Assembly: GCF_007830125.1 (NCBI RefSeq)
Contig: NZ_VLLG01000002.1
Coordinates: forward strand, 878,985 to 942,984
Reading direction: 5' to 3'
Length of the DNA: 64,000 nt
DNA from: Chitinophaga japonensis
GTDB taxonomy: Bacteria > Bacteroidota > Bacteroidia > Chitinophagales > Chitinophagaceae
The position numbers and the translations under genes are program-made. Shown here piece by piece: positions 1 to 8,663 of this stretch; the first letter of the stretch is position 1, and every line of letters starts with the position of its first letter. Under the pieces are notes generated by a model. It did not search any database and was not told the origin of the DNA. It worked only from the letters and a program-made list of their open reading frames with translations.

Positions 1-1176
1 CTGTACAGCATATCGCTGCACAACCTGGATGAGATCATCGCCATGAACCGGGCCGAGCCTACGCCGGTTTCTCCCAACCAGATCGCCATTGCGCATATAC
101 TCAAGGCCTGGATATACCAGGTGCTGGCAGATGCATATGGTAATATTCCTTATACAGAAGCCTTGCAGGAAGAAGGTAATATCCGGCCTGCTTACGACGA
201 TGCGCAAACCATTTACAACGCCCTGCTGGACACCCTGCAGGCGCAAACGGCTGCCATGGACCCGGCCCAGGGCAGCTTTGATGCCGGCGATGTGATCTAT
301 AACGGTAACGTGGACGCCTGGAAAAAACTGGCGCACTCCCTGATGCTGCGCCTGGCCATCCGCATGGCAGACGCTGACCCTGCAAGGGCGCAGGCCGTAA
401 TAGCCGCCAACTACCAGCAGGCTATGGCCGGCAATGCGGATAACGCACAGTTCCAGTACCTGGCCACCGCTCCTAATAAGTTTCCTTATAACGACTCAGA
501 CCGGCCGCTGACAGAATTCTTTGTAAGTGCTACGCTGGTGGACTATATGCAAAGTACCGGCGATCCGCGCCTGGGTATTTACGCCCGCAAGGCAGGCGAC
601 AGCACCTACCGCGGCCTGGCATATGGCACTTCTGAAACCAATCCCAACCGTTTGCCGCCCAGCAACTATTCTCTCCCCGGCAAAAAGATCTATGCTGCTG
701 ACATGCCGGGTATACTGATGACCTACCCGGAAGTAGCCTTTATACTGGCCGAAGCAGCCGCCCGCGGCTTTGCCACCGGCGCCGATGCGGCTACCCATTA
801 CGAAGCCGGCGTGCGGGCATCCATGGAATACTGGGGCGTAAGCAATACCGATTCCATCGGCGCTTACCTGGCCCGGGTGCCATATGACGCCAATGACTGG
901 AAGAATGTAATAGGCACACAGAAATGGCTGGCGCTGTACCCGCAGGGCCTGCAGGGATGGTTTGAAAGACTGCGGCTGGACTTTAAAAAGCCCGGCGGCG
1001 ATTCCCTGTTCATCGCGCCCCTGGACGGCTCGCTGGACGAAAATGTAACCTATGTGCCCTACCGCCTCACCTACCTGGTAAGCGAGCAGCAACAGAACAC
1101 TGCCAACTACCAGGCCGCGGCATCCGCCATCGGCGGGAATACCAAGGGCGTAAAATTATGGTGGAACATGCAGTAA
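1..1176 (+). CDS. SusD-like outer-membrane lipoprotein, 3' part
   Basis: The reading frame is open from the left edge, so the N-terminus with its lipoprotein signal lies outside the window; 391 residues are visible. The sequence resembles the SusD-like_2 branch of SusD/RagB proteins: an early helix pair with DAYGNIPYTEAL, then RPAYDDAQTIYNAL and a tryptophan-rich C-terminus ending LWWNMQ. Such proteins sit on the cell surface and form the lid of a SusC-type TonB-dependent channel that imports glycans or peptides. The partner susC should lie just upstream, outside the window, so the substrate cannot be inferred. A hairpin terminator follows. Family assignment is by pattern only. Confidence 0.85.
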   Translation: MYSISLHNLDEIIAMNRAEPTPVSPNQIAIAHILKAWIYQVLADAYGNIPYTEALQEEGNIRPAYDDAQTIYNALLDTLQAQTAAMDPAQGSFDAGDVIYNGNVDAWKKLAHSLMLRLAIRMADADPARAQAVIAANYQQAMAGNADNAQFQYLATAPNKFPYNDSDRPLTEFFVSATLVDYMQSTGDPRLGIYARKAGDSTYRGLAYGTSETNPNRLPPSNYSLPGKKIYAADMPGILMTYPEVAFILAEAAARGFATGADAATHYEAGVRASMEYWGVSNTDSIGAYLARVPYDANDWKNVIGTQKWLALYPQGLQGWFERLRLDFKKPGGDSLFIAPLDGSLDENVTYVPYRLTYLVSEQQQNTANYQAAASAIGGNTKGVKLWWNMQ

Positions 1177-1211
1177 AGCCAATTATGACTGGGGGGTATT
1201 AGACACCTGGC

Positions 1212-1255
1212 AAAGGGCCTTTTCGTAAACAACGGAAAGGTCCTTTCCTTTTCCG
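1212..1255 (+). terminator. Terminator after susD-like gene
   Basis: A 14-base stem (1212-1225 with 1233-1246, including G-U pairs) with a 7-base loop is followed by a pyrimidine run. It lies 35 bases after the susD-like stop codon on the same strand. Confidence 0.6.
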
Positions 1256-1324
1256 GCAATTTTTTTCATCTGTTCATATTTGTCTTTTCAATGGTCAGAT
1301 GACATCGAAGATGCATCGAGGCCA

Positions 1325-1402
1325 TCAAATTATTAATGAACGAGATAAACCTCGCATTGACATGTTCCCGTGTAAAAAAATGTTTATCATACTCGGTTTC
1401 AT
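1325..1402 (-). repeat. Leader element copy A (MKP/MRG type)
   Basis: Read on the minus strand, this starts with ATGAAACCGAG at 1402 and contains ATGCGAGGTT at 1357. The second ATG opens a 10-codon frame, MRGLSRSLII, ending at 1325. Both words recur in the same order and orientation near 3.3 kb and 8.1 kb. Copies A and B also align well base for base upstream of the MRG start. No minus-strand gene follows this copy; it sits 25 bases before the plus-strand DUF2490 gene, so it may be an orphan. Confidence 0.5.
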
Positions 1403-1426
1403 ATTATCTTTAGCGTTTTGGAAAAA

Positions 1427-2173
1427 ATGAATTTGGCTATGATGAAAAAGATATGCATTTCACTGTTATTGTGCTGCGCCGTTGCCACCGGCCTGCAGGC
1501 ACAGGAACTGACACATTACTACCAGCAGTGGTATACCTATTTTGGCAATGCCGGCATTAACGAGCGCTGGTCCGTACCGTTTGACGTACAGGTAAGGCTG
1601 CGGGATGGCCTCAGCGATAAGGGACAGATACTGATGCGCGCCGGCCTGCAATACGCTCCCAACAAGCGCACCGGCTACCTGCTGGGATATGCCAATATCC
1701 CTACCTACAGCCCTGCCATTGACGCCTACCAACCGGAGCACCGCATTTACCAGCAGTTCATTTATAAAATGGGATCGCCTGCTTACGCCATGGTCCACCG
1801 CGTAAGGCTGGAACAGCGCTGGGTTGGGCAAAAAACCCATACCGGCAACGGGGATGAGCTGAAAGTAAGCAACTGGAAATATGGTAACCGTTTCCGTTAT
1901 TTTAACCGCACCACCTTCCCCATTAAAAAGGAGCAGGAGCCCACCAACTTTTACCTGGCCCTGCAGAACGAGCTGTTCATGAACCTCTGGGGCAACGAGA
2001 TCAATGACAAGTTCATAGACCAGAACCGTTTCCTGGTAGCGCCCGGCTACGCCGTAAAGCCCAATCTAAAACTGGAAGTAGGCTACATGAACCACTACCA
2101 GCAATCCGCCTCCGGCGACCAGGCCATGAACCATATTGTACAGTTCTCCGTACTGCATGACTTTTCCCTGTGA
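1427..2173 (+). CDS. DUF2490 family outer-membrane protein
   Basis: About 248 residues with an N-terminal signal peptide (MKKICISLLLCCAVATGLQA) that would be cleaved before QELTHYYQQW. The rest alternates aromatic and polar residues in short strands and ends in the barrel-like LHDFSL. It fits DUF2490, a Bacteroidota family of presumed outer-membrane barrels of unknown function. In-frame ATGs lie at 1427, 1439 and 1442. I give the first, but the 1442 start would place the signal peptide exactly at the N-terminus. An upstream TTG at 1418 is less likely. The gene looks monocistronic, with a convergent neighbour 14 bases downstream. Confidence 0.75.
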   Translation: MNLAMMKKICISLLLCCAVATGLQAQELTHYYQQWYTYFGNAGINERWSVPFDVQVRLRDGLSDKGQILMRAGLQYAPNKRTGYLLGYANIPTYSPAIDAYQPEHRIYQQFIYKMGSPAYAMVHRVRLEQRWVGQKTHTGNGDELKVSNWKYGNRFRYFNRTTFPIKKEQEPTNFYLALQNELFMNLWGNEINDKFIDQNRFLVAPGYAVKPNLKLEVGYMNHYQQSASGDQAMNHIVQFSVLHDFSL

Positions 2174-2187
2174 TAAGGTGCTTTACA

Positions 2188-2667
2188 TTAACTGATCTTT
2201 TCTTTTGCTAAATCACTGAACCTGTCCCTTGCCGCCTCGTTTTCAAAAGCGCTGGTAGGGATCAGCAGGAAGGATTTTTTATCCCGGTAAAGGAAGAAGA
2301 ATTTCCGGGTTTCCACCAGTTGTGTAAAGTTATTCCAGGATAGCTGCCGCTGGTGATCGCTGGCGCGCGTGGATATCAGCAGCCCCTCTTCGGAATACCC
2401 CAGCTTGATCTTGTCTTTGAAAGTAGCCGCTTTGTTGTAGGTAGAAAGCGGCAGCAGGTACCAGAACGCCCATACGATCAGGGCCACCATAGCTATGATA
2501 CCAATAAGCGCATTAGGAGTAACCACCCGGAAGAAGAAACCGGTAATGGCTGCCAGCAACAGAATGGCCAGCGTATTACGAAAGACCTTTATCTCCCCCC
2601 GCTGCAAAAAATGATAACGCAATGCATGCAATACATCCTCTTTGTTATAGCTAAACTCTACGTGCAT
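2188..2667 (-). CDS. YcxB-like membrane protein
   Basis: 159 residues. Two hydrophobic segments near residues 30-50 and 55-75 are followed by a soluble C-terminal domain with SWNNFTQLVETRKFFFLY and LLIPTSAF. That pattern is typical of the YcxB-like family (PF14317), a pleckstrin-like cytoplasmic domain on a two-helix anchor. The function of the family is unknown. The gene ends 14 bases from the convergent DUF2490 gene and starts 35 bases downstream of the stop of the secreted protein to its right, so the two may be cotranscribed. Confidence 0.65.
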   Translation of the reverse strand: MHVEFSYNKEDVLHALRYHFLQRGEIKVFRNTLAILLLAAITGFFFRVVTPNALIGIIAMVALIVWAFWYLLPLSTYNKAATFKDKIKLGYSEEGLLISTRASDHQRQLSWNNFTQLVETRKFFFLYRDKKSFLLIPTSAFENEAARDRFSDLAKEKIS

Positions 2668-2702
2668 TATGGCCAGGCAAACAGTTTTTTATGGTACTGG
2701 AA

Positions 2703-3227
2703 CTACTTGGGAACCGCAATGGACATTGGGCTTTCCATATCATCCCGTTCTGTAACAGGTGCATATTTCTTCCGGCTGGCCAACGGTTTCCTGATCTTGT
2801 CCAGGTCATCTTCGCTCAGTCCCGGGAAATTGTTCTTGATAAACTGGAAATATTGTTGCAGCGTTTTTACATCTACCTTAAAGGGAAATACCAGCGCTTT
2901 ACCGCCGCCTTTCAGGTAGTCGTTGTTGTTGATCTTTGTTTCGTTCTGCAGGTACCACTTATACAGGTCCACCACAGCATTCTCCAGCTCGCCTTCTTCA
3001 AAGGCGCTGCTGCTCTCCTCCCGGTTCAGCATCCATACGTACTCTTCCACCCGGCTGGGCTTTACAGTAGCTTTAACGGCGGGCTTGGTATCAGTAGGTT
3101 TGTCGTTATTATCACATTTCTCGTGGTTGTCGCACTTCTCCGGCTTGTCGGTCTTATGACCATCTGTGGCGTAAGCTGATGCGGCTGATGCAAAAACTAC
3201 CATCAGCAGGAACAACAGCGCTTTCAT
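2703..3227 (-). CDS. Secreted hypothetical protein
   Basis: 174 residues from the chosen ATG, which begins directly with a signal peptide (MKALLFLLMVVFASAASAYA). A short low-complexity linker with two EKCDN repeats, Asp, Lys and Thr follows, then a roughly 110-residue domain with EEYVWMLNREESSSAF and LQQYFQFIKNNFPGLSEDDL. I recognise no family. The same frame extends upstream to an ATGAAA at 3314, giving 29 extra residues. That extension coincides with leader element copy B and would bury the signal peptide, so I prefer 3227. If the 3314 start is used, the export signal would be unusual. Confidence 0.6.
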   Translation of the reverse strand: MKALLFLLMVVFASAASAYATDGHKTDKPEKCDNHEKCDNNDKPTDTKPAVKATVKPSRVEEYVWMLNREESSSAFEEGELENAVVDLYKWYLQNETKINNNDYLKGGGKALVFPFKVDVKTLQQYFQFIKNNFPGLSEDDLDKIRKPLASRKKYAPVTERDDMESPMSIAVPK

Positions 3228-3268
3228 CTGAGGGTATTTTAATGTGAGCGGGAACATGAAACTACGCA

Positions 3269-3402
3269 TGTTTCCCCTACATTTTTGTAAAAATATTGGC
3301 ATGCTTAGTTTCATTCGTTAATATTTTATCTTTTTGAAAGGCCTCATGGAACCTCGCATGATAGTGCCCTTTGTGTAAAATGGGTTTCATGCCCGGTTAC
3401 AT
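3269..3402 (-). repeat. Leader element copy B, with a degenerate tandem copy
   Basis: On the minus strand this holds ATGTAACCGGGC (3402), ATGAAACCC (3390) and ATGCGAGGTTCC (3359). The last opens a 13-codon frame, MRGSMRPFKKIKY, whose TAA at 3320-3318 lies three bases before an ATGAAAC at 3314. A second, weaker version follows in frame: ATGCGTAGTTTCATG at 3269 leads, 14 codons later, to the ATGAAA that starts the secreted protein at 3227. The layout of a mini-frame ending just before the next start suggests translational coupling. That is inference. Confidence 0.5.
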
Positions 3403-3518
3403 ATTGGTAAATTTTCAACTTTAAAAATACAAAATAGAATTTATAAAACCCAAAAAACAAAATCGCCCTACATTTATGTTAACATTATTTAACATATCAA
3501 ATATTATCAATTTTCCTC

Positions 3519-4244
3519 ATGATTCCCGCTTTTATGAACTGGAGCAGCGGCAAAGATGCCAGCTTCGCGCTCTGGACCTTACGTCAGCAGGGCCGGTTTG
3601 ATGTCCGCTACCTCTTCACCACCCTCAGCGCCGGTTACAAACGGGTATCCATGCATGGCGTGCAGGAAGCCCTGCTGGATGAACAGGCCCGGCAAACGGG
3701 CATCCCCCTGAAAAAGGCCTTCCTGCCGGAACACGCCTCTATGGAAGATTACAACCAGGTGATGCAGGAACAGATGGCGGCCATGGTGCAGGAAGGTATC
3801 CGCCATGCGGTGTTCGGCGACATATTCCTGGAAGACCTGAAGCAATACCGGGAAACGCAGTTGGCCCGGGCAGGCATGCAGGGCGTATTTCCCCTCTGGC
3901 GGCAAAACAGCCGTTCCCTGCTGCTGCAAATGATACAGGCGGGCTTCAAAGCCATCGTGGTGTGCGCCAATGCCCGCTACCTGGATGCCAGCTTTGCCGG
4001 CAGGATCATAAACGAGCAGTTCCTGGCCGACCTGCCGCCGGAAGTAGATCCCTGCGGGGAGAACGGCGAGTTTCACACCTTCGTTTTTGACGGTCCCCTG
4101 TTCCGCGCCCCGGTAAGCTTTACCCCGGGGGATACGGTGGAGCGCGTATACGCCCCCTCCGGCCAAAGCGACGCCCCTGCCGGGCAGGCAGCGAACTGGG
4201 ATAACCGGTTCTATTTCAAAGAGTTATTGCCTTTAGCCTTCTAA
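3519..4244 (+). CDS. DUF71 / diphthine-ammonia-ligase-like PP-loop ATPase
   Basis: 241 residues. The N-terminus carries the PP-loop for ATP binding, SSGKD at residues 9-13, as in the adenine nucleotide alpha hydrolase fold. The family (PF01902) includes eukaryotic and archaeal Dph6, which amidates diphthine on EF-2. Bacteria lack diphthamide, so the automatic name diphthine-ammonia ligase cannot be its role here. Further conserved words are VFGDIFLEDLKQYRE and DPCGENGEFHTFVFDGP, both typical of the family. The start ATG is the first in frame. It is transcribed away from the secreted hypothetical gene, with leader copy B in the shared gap. Bacterial substrate unknown. Confidence 0.8.
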   Translation: MIPAFMNWSSGKDASFALWTLRQQGRFDVRYLFTTLSAGYKRVSMHGVQEALLDEQARQTGIPLKKAFLPEHASMEDYNQVMQEQMAAMVQEGIRHAVFGDIFLEDLKQYRETQLARAGMQGVFPLWRQNSRSLLLQMIQAGFKAIVVCANARYLDASFAGRIINEQFLADLPPEVDPCGENGEFHTFVFDGPLFRAPVSFTPGDTVERVYAPSGQSDAPAGQAANWDNRFYFKELLPLAF

Positions 4245-4252
4245 CATGATAA

Positions 4253-4284
4253 AAAAACAAAAGCAATGGATGAACCATTGCTTT
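4253..4284 (-). terminator. Hairpin terminator
   Basis: A perfect 10-base stem (AAAGCAATGG with CCATTGCTTT). On the minus strand it is followed by a T-rich run. It lies just after the plus-strand PP-loop gene but has its T-run on the opposite strand. Confidence 0.5.
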
Positions 4285-4524
4285 CGAGAGTCATTTACAG
4301 TGCATGAAGAGTCATGCTTGTAGAAATATTTGGTTTTTCATAGGACAGTAACCATAATAAAAATTAATACATAACAAATATAATAAAAATCTGTAATGCT
4401 GTTATAGGTATGTTAAAGATTTGGAAATGCCTTAAAATCACGCCCCAAATATTAATAAAAAATAAAATAAGAGGCGTCTTTTTGAAAATAATCAAAAGAG
4501 AAAAAGGGAAATGATCCGGAGCAG

Positions 4525-4569
4525 GGAAAAAGAAAAAGACCTGTCAGGTCTTTAGCAACCTGACAGGTC
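4525..4569 (-). terminator. Terminator of nrdJ
   Basis: A 12-base perfect stem (GACCTGTCAGGT with ACCTGACAGGTC) and 8-base loop. On the minus strand a T-rich tract follows at 4537-4525, as expected for termination of nrdJ. The same word, slightly altered, forms the terminator at 15.4 kb. Confidence 0.7.
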
Positions 4570-4721
4570 TGGAAATAGTAAGGGCACCTAGAAAGGCGCC
4601 CTCAATTTGTTACTATCCTATGAAAACCCTATTTGAATACAAATGTACGTGCATGTTAATTTTCTTTGAAATTTTCCGGCAAGAATAACAAATCATTAAC
4701 AAGGCCCCGCTGGTAGCGGCT

Positions 4722-7700
4722 TCAGCTACATCCCATGCTGTTCCCGCAGTTCAGGCACTTGTAGCAGGTACCGGAGCGCACGGTAATATGGCCGCAGGTA
4801 TTGCAGGCCGGCGCATCGCTTTGCATGCTGCGCATATAATCCTGTGTCTCGCTTTCACTGCTGTGCGGCTGGCTGGCCAGGGCCTGCTGCTTTACCGTTT
4901 TGGAAGCGGCGGTATTCGGTTTGGCATTGCCGCCGCTCAGCAGGGTCACCCGCACATTGGACAGGGAGGGCTGGGAAGGAGCAACGGTATCGTCCCCGTC
5001 TTCCTCGCCGGTATTGCCGGGCGCATCCAGTACATGCACCAGGTCTGTCCTGCCCAGGTACTCGTAGCCCAGCACCCGGAATATATAATCGATCAGCGAT
5101 GTGGCTGATTTGATGTTGGGATGGTCTACCATACCGGCCGGCTCAAAGCGGGTGAACACGAACTTGTCCACGAACTCTTCCAGCGGCACCCCATACTGCA
5201 GCCCCACAGACACGGCTATGGCAAAGCAGTTCATGAGGCTGCGCAGGGTGGAGCCTTCCTTGGCCAGGTCTATGAAGATCTCGCCCAGGGTGCCGTCGCC
5301 GTACTCGCCGGTGCGCAGGAAAATGGCCTGCCCGCCTACTTTGGCCTTCTGGGTAAAGCCCCGGCGCTTGGCCGGCAGCGTTTTACGCTCTATAATGCGG
5401 GACAGTTGCCGTTTCAGGGTGGTGTCCGGGCTGGCCTGCATGCGCTTGCCCACTTCCTCCAGCAGCTCGTCAATGGTGAGCTGGTTCAGGTCTATGATCT
5501 GGGCGGCCGCCGTTTCCTTGCTTTCCCCGGCAGCCTCGGTCTTTTTCTTCTTGTCGCTCTTGTTGCTGAGCGGCTGGCTCAGCTTGGAGCCATCGCGGTA
5601 CAGGGCGCAGGCTTTCAGGCCCAGCTCCCAGCTCAGTTTGTAGGCATCCTCTATTTCCGCCACCGTGGCCTCGTTGGGCAGGTTGATGGTTTTGGAGATA
5701 GCCCCGGAAATAAAGGGCTGGGTAGCCGCCATCATGCGGATATGCCCGTGCGGGTGGATGTAGCGCTCTCCCTTTTTGCCGCACTTGTTGGCGCAGTCAA
5801 ATACCGGGAGGTGCTCCGGCTTCAGGTAGGGCGCGCCTTCTACGGTCATGGTGCCGCATACATAGTCATTGGCGGCTTCTATCTGCTCATCGGTAAAGCC
5901 CAGCTCATGCAGCAGGCTGAATTCCATGCTGAAATACTGTTCCGGCTTGTAGCCCAGCCTTTGCAGGCATTCTTCGCCCAGGGTATATACGTTGAATACA
6001 AAAGAGATATCGAAAGAGGAGGCCACAGCCGTATCCAGCTTCTTCATCTCTTCTGCAATGAATCCTTTCTCGCTCAGGGACTGATGGTTGATATAAGGCG
6101 CGCCTGCAAAGCTGCCGGCCCCTTTGGCATAATCCACGATGGCCTTGATCTCGTTGGGCTTGTAACCCAGGTTTTGCAGGGCCGTGGGTATGCTCTGGTT
6201 AATGATCTTGAAATAGCCGCCGCCGCTCAGTTTCTTGAATTTTACCAGGGCAAAGTCGGGCTCTACGCCGGTGGTATCGCAATCCATTACCAGCCCTATG
6301 GTGCCGGTAGGCGCTATTACGGTGGCCTGCGCATTGCGGTAGCCGTTCTTTTCGCCCAGCTTCACCGCATCATCCCAGGCCTTGGTGGCTGCTTTCAGCA
6401 GGTAGTTGGGGCAGTAGCGGGCGTTGATGCCCTGCGGCTTTATTTCCAGCCCTTCGTAGGCATCCGTGGCGTCATAAGCGGCCGCGCGGTGGTTGCGCAT
6501 TACCCGCAGCATGTCTTCCCGGTTTTCGGCAAACCTGGGGAAGGCGCCCAGGTGGCCGGCCATCTCGGCGGATGTTTTATAAGACACGCCGGTCATGATA
6601 GCGGTAATGGCGCCGGCAATACCCCTGGCTTCTTCGCTGTCGTAAGCAATGCCGCTTACCATGAGCATGGAGCCCAGGTTGGCGAAGCCCAGGCCCAGGG
6701 TGCGGTATTCGTAGCTCAGTTGCGCCACCTCGCGGGAGGGGAACTGGGCCATGTGCACGGATATTTCCAGCACTACCGTCCACAGGCGCACGGTATATTC
6801 GAAGCCGGGTACGTCAAACAGGTTCTTTTCCTCGTCAAAGAAGCGCCGCAGGTTCACGGATGCCAGGTTGCAGGCGGTATTGTCCAGGAACATGTATTCG
6901 GAGCAGGGATTGGAAGCGTTGATGCGCCCGCCCTGCGGACAGGTATGCCATTCGTTGATGGTGGTATCGTATTGGGTGCCGGGATCGGCGCAGCGCCAGG
7001 CGGCATAGGCGATCTGGTCCCACAGCTCCCTGGCTTTTACCGTTTTCATGGGTTTGCCCGTGGTGCGGGCCTTCAGCTCCCAGTCCCCGTCTTCTTCCAG
7101 CCGGTGGAAGAAGCTGTTGGGGATGCGTACGGAGTTATTGGAGTTCTGGCCGGAAACCGTACGGTAGGCTTCCCCTTCATAATCAGAGGAATAGCCGGCA
7201 GCGATCAGGGCGGCTACTTTCTTTTCCTCTTCTACCTTCCAGTTAATGAACTCCAGTATTTCCGGGTGGTCCAGGTCCAGGCACACCATTTTGGCTGCCC
7301 GCCGGGTAGTGCCGCCGGACTTGATGGCGCCGGCAGCCCGGTCGCCTATTTTCAGGAAGCTCATCAGGCCGCTGGAGGTGCCGCCACCGCCCAGCTTTTC
7401 CCCTTCTCCCCGGATGCTGGAGAAATTGGTGCCCACGCCGGAGCCATATTTGAAAATGCGGGCTTCCCGCATCCACAGGTCCATGATACCGCCGTCATTC
7501 ACCAGGTCGTCGCCTACGCTCAGGATAAAACAGGCATGCGGTTGAGGTCGTTCGTAGGCGGAGGTGGACTTTTCCACCTGGCCGGTAGCGGGGTTCACAA
7601 AATAGTGGCCCTGGGGCTTGCCGGTAATGCCGTAGCTTTCGTGCAGGCCGGTATTGAACCACTGGGGAGAGTTGGGCACGCATGCCTGGTTCAGCATACA

Positions 7701-8069
7701 GTAGGCCAGCTCTTCGTAAAACACCCGGGCATCTTTTTCACTGGCAAAATAGCCGCCGCGCTCCCCCCATACCCGCCAGCAGTTGGCCATGCGGTGCACT
7801 ACCTGTTTTACGGATGTTTCCCGTCCCAGGGAGCCGTCTGCCTGGGGTACGCCCGCTTTGCGGAAATATTTCTGCGCCAGTATGTCTGTCGCTATCTGGG
7901 ACCATGCTTTCGGTACCTCTACATTGTTCATTTCGAACACCACATCCCCCCCGGGATTACGGATTACCGATGAACGAAGCTCGTATTCAAACTGGTCATA
8001 GGGGCTTACTCCCTCTTTGGTGAAGTGGCGGGAAAATCCGAGGCCGCCTTTGTCATTAGCCTGTTTCAT
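4722..8069 (-). CDS. nrdJ: Adenosylcobalamin-dependent ribonucleotide reductase
   Basis: About 1115 residues. Class II enzyme that makes deoxyribonucleotides with a cobalamin-derived radical and works with or without oxygen. Family signatures: [31 protein letters not shown] split around the active-site cysteine, and [19 protein letters not shown]. The C-terminal tail has CNTC and CYKC-LNC, fitting the zinc/thioredoxin-like end of this subfamily. Upstream in-frame starts exist at 8090 (MEKILKR) and 8123. I choose the ATGAAACAG at 8069 because the same start context follows the leader element at two other genes and the conserved protein begins shortly after. No cobalamin riboswitch is visible. 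DnaA boxes lie in the shared promoter region. Confidence 0.9.
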   Translation of the reverse strand: MKQANDKGGLGFSRHFTKEGVSPYDQFEYELRSSVIRNPGGDVVFEMNNVEVPKAWSQIATDILAQKYFRKAGVPQADGSLGRETSVKQVVHRMANCWRVWGERGGYFASEKDARVFYEELAYCMLNQACVPNSPQWFNTGLHESYGITGKPQGHYFVNPATGQVEKSTSAYERPQPHACFILSVGDDLVNDGGIMDLWMREARIFKYGSGVGTNFSSIRGEGEKLGGGGTSSGLMSFLKIGDRAAGAIKSGGTTRRAAKMVCLDLDHPEILEFINWKVEEEKKVAALIAAGYSSDYEGEAYRTVSGQNSNNSVRIPNSFFHRLEEDGDWELKARTTGKPMKTVKARELWDQIAYAAWRCADPGTQYDTTINEWHTCPQGGRINASNPCSEYMFLDNTACNLASVNLRRFFDEEKNLFDVPGFEYTVRLWTVVLEISVHMAQFPSREVAQLSYEYRTLGLGFANLGSMLMVSGIAYDSEEARGIAGAITAIMTGVSYKTSAEMAGHLGAFPRFAENREDMLRVMRNHRAAAYDATDAYEGLEIKPQGINARYCPNYLLKAATKAWDDAVKLGEKNGYRNAQATVIAPTGTIGLVMDCDTTGVEPDFALVKFKKLSGGGYFKIINQSIPTALQNLGYKPNEIKAIVDYAKGAGSFAGAPYINHQSLSEKGFIAEEMKKLDTAVASSFDISFVFNVYTLGEECLQRLGYKPEQYFSMEFSLLHELGFTDEQIEAANDYVCGTMTVEGAPYLKPEHLPVFDCANKCGKKGERYIHPHGHIRMMAATQPFISGAISKTINLPNEATVAEIEDAYKLSWELGLKACALYRDGSKLSQPLSNKSDKKKKTEAAGESKETAAAQIIDLNQLTIDELLEEVGKRMQASPDTTLKRQLSRIIERKTLPAKRRGFTQKAKVGGQAIFLRTGEYGDGTLGEIFIDLAKEGSTLRSLMNCFAIAVSVGLQYGVPLEEFVDKFVFTRFEPAGMVDHPNIKSATSLIDYIFRVLGYEYLGRTDLVHVLDAPGNTGEEDGDDTVAPSQPSLSNVRVTLLSGGNAKPNTAASKTVKQQALASQPHSSESETQDYMRSMQSDAPACNTCGHITVRSGTCYKCLNCGNSMGCS

Positions 8070-8214
8070 CCGTTTAAGTATTTTTTCCATTGGCAGGACG
8101 GGAACCTCGCATTCACATAACACCCATATGCAGCAATTTGCGTTATTTGGTGTTTATCAAACCCGCCAGGCGGGTAGTCCAGGTGTAAGCAGCATATGAG
8201 ATGCTCGGTTTCAT
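8067..8214 (-). repeat. Leader element copy C upstream of nrdJ
   Basis: On the minus strand: ATGAAACCGAGC at 8214 opens a 23-codon frame (starts MKPSISYAAYTW, ends 8143). ATGCGAGGTTCC at 8112 opens a 12-codon frame, [12 protein letters not shown], whose TAA at 8076-8074 lies four bases before the ATGAAACAG chosen as the nrdJ start. Between the two frames sits a hairpin with arms ACCCGCC and GGCGGGT (8161-8175). The order matches copies A and B. Confidence 0.5.
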
Positions 8215-8310
8215 GTGTCCTAATTCGCTTGGAGATTTAACAATAAGATTTTTCTGTGAACCTGGTGTATTGCTAAAATAATTTTTTAAATTTACGATAG
8301 GCGCTTTTTC

Positions 8311-8429
8311 TTATACACAGCTTGTGGATAATTGAGAAACCTTCTGCTATACACCTGCAAGCCTGTAGCTACAGGCCGGTTCCCTTACAATAAACGCTAT
8401 AAATATCAGTATCTTAGGATTGTGCATAA
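8311..8429. promoter_or_regulatory. Cluster of three DnaA boxes
   Basis: TTATACACA at 8311-8319 and TGTGGATAA at 8323-8331 face each other three bases apart. The second is a perfect TTATCCACA on the minus strand. A third box, TGTGCATAA (TTATGCACA on the minus strand), is at 8421-8429. All match TTATNCACA. They sit upstream of nrdJ, so DnaA control of ribonucleotide reductase is plausible; a replication origin is the alternative. Confidence 0.5.
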
Positions 8430-8577
8430 CCAAAAAATGGCCCAAACCTTGCTATACAGGCAGGAAAGGCGCGGTCAGAACGGCAGGGCTGTGCACGCAC
8501 CTTCCTATAAAAAATGAACGTCATGCATATTTAACTATTCTACAATGTGACTTAGTGACTTATTACCGATTTTTTTA

Positions 8578-8585
8578 TACATTTG
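8578..8585 (+). promoter_or_regulatory. Possible -7 promoter box for GGGP synthase
   Basis: TACATTTG fits the Bacteroidota TAnnTTTG -7 box and lies 78 bases before the start codon. I see no clear TTTG -33 box at the usual spacing. Confidence 0.3.
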
Positions 8586-8663
8586 CGACAACCGGAACAA
8601 CGCTTGATGAATGTACAGTTGTGATGTGCTTTCAAATTTTACCTAACGGACCAGTTTAAATAG

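Larger units (their letters stand above)
4245..4721. other. AT-rich intergenic region with terminators
   Basis: No gene is visible in these 477 bases. The stretch 4285-4520 is strongly AT-rich. The flanks hold hairpins: one at 4260-4284, one at 4538-4569, and a weaker stem at 4581-4602 (AGGGCACC with GGCGCCCT). Confidence 0.6.
8215..8663. other. Intergenic region between nrdJ and GGGP synthase
   Basis: 449 bases without a convincing gene; short open frames here show no family or coding pattern. The region holds an AT-rich tract (8272-8300), three DnaA boxes, a 16-base perfect palindrome (GCCTGTAGCTACAGGC, 8361-8376) and a possible promoter box for the plus-strand gene. Confidence 0.6.

Noticed and set aside
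5121..7973. 950-codon open frame on the plus strand
   Set aside because: It lies entirely antisense to nrdJ, whose codon bias (third-base G/C) opens the opposite frame. The translation is rich in Gly, Ala, His and Gln without any family pattern.
8090..8330. Cobalamin riboswitch upstream of nrdJ
   Set aside because: I looked for the conserved B12-box words and found none; the region instead holds leader copy C.
8332..8659. Short plus-strand frames before the GGGP synthase gene
   Set aside because: No homology I recognise, irregular composition, and they overlap DnaA boxes and a likely promoter.
8215..8663. Firm call of a replication origin
   Set aside because: Only three DnaA boxes are present, dnaA is not adjacent, and gene strand direction does not switch cleanly here; kept only as a hypothesis.
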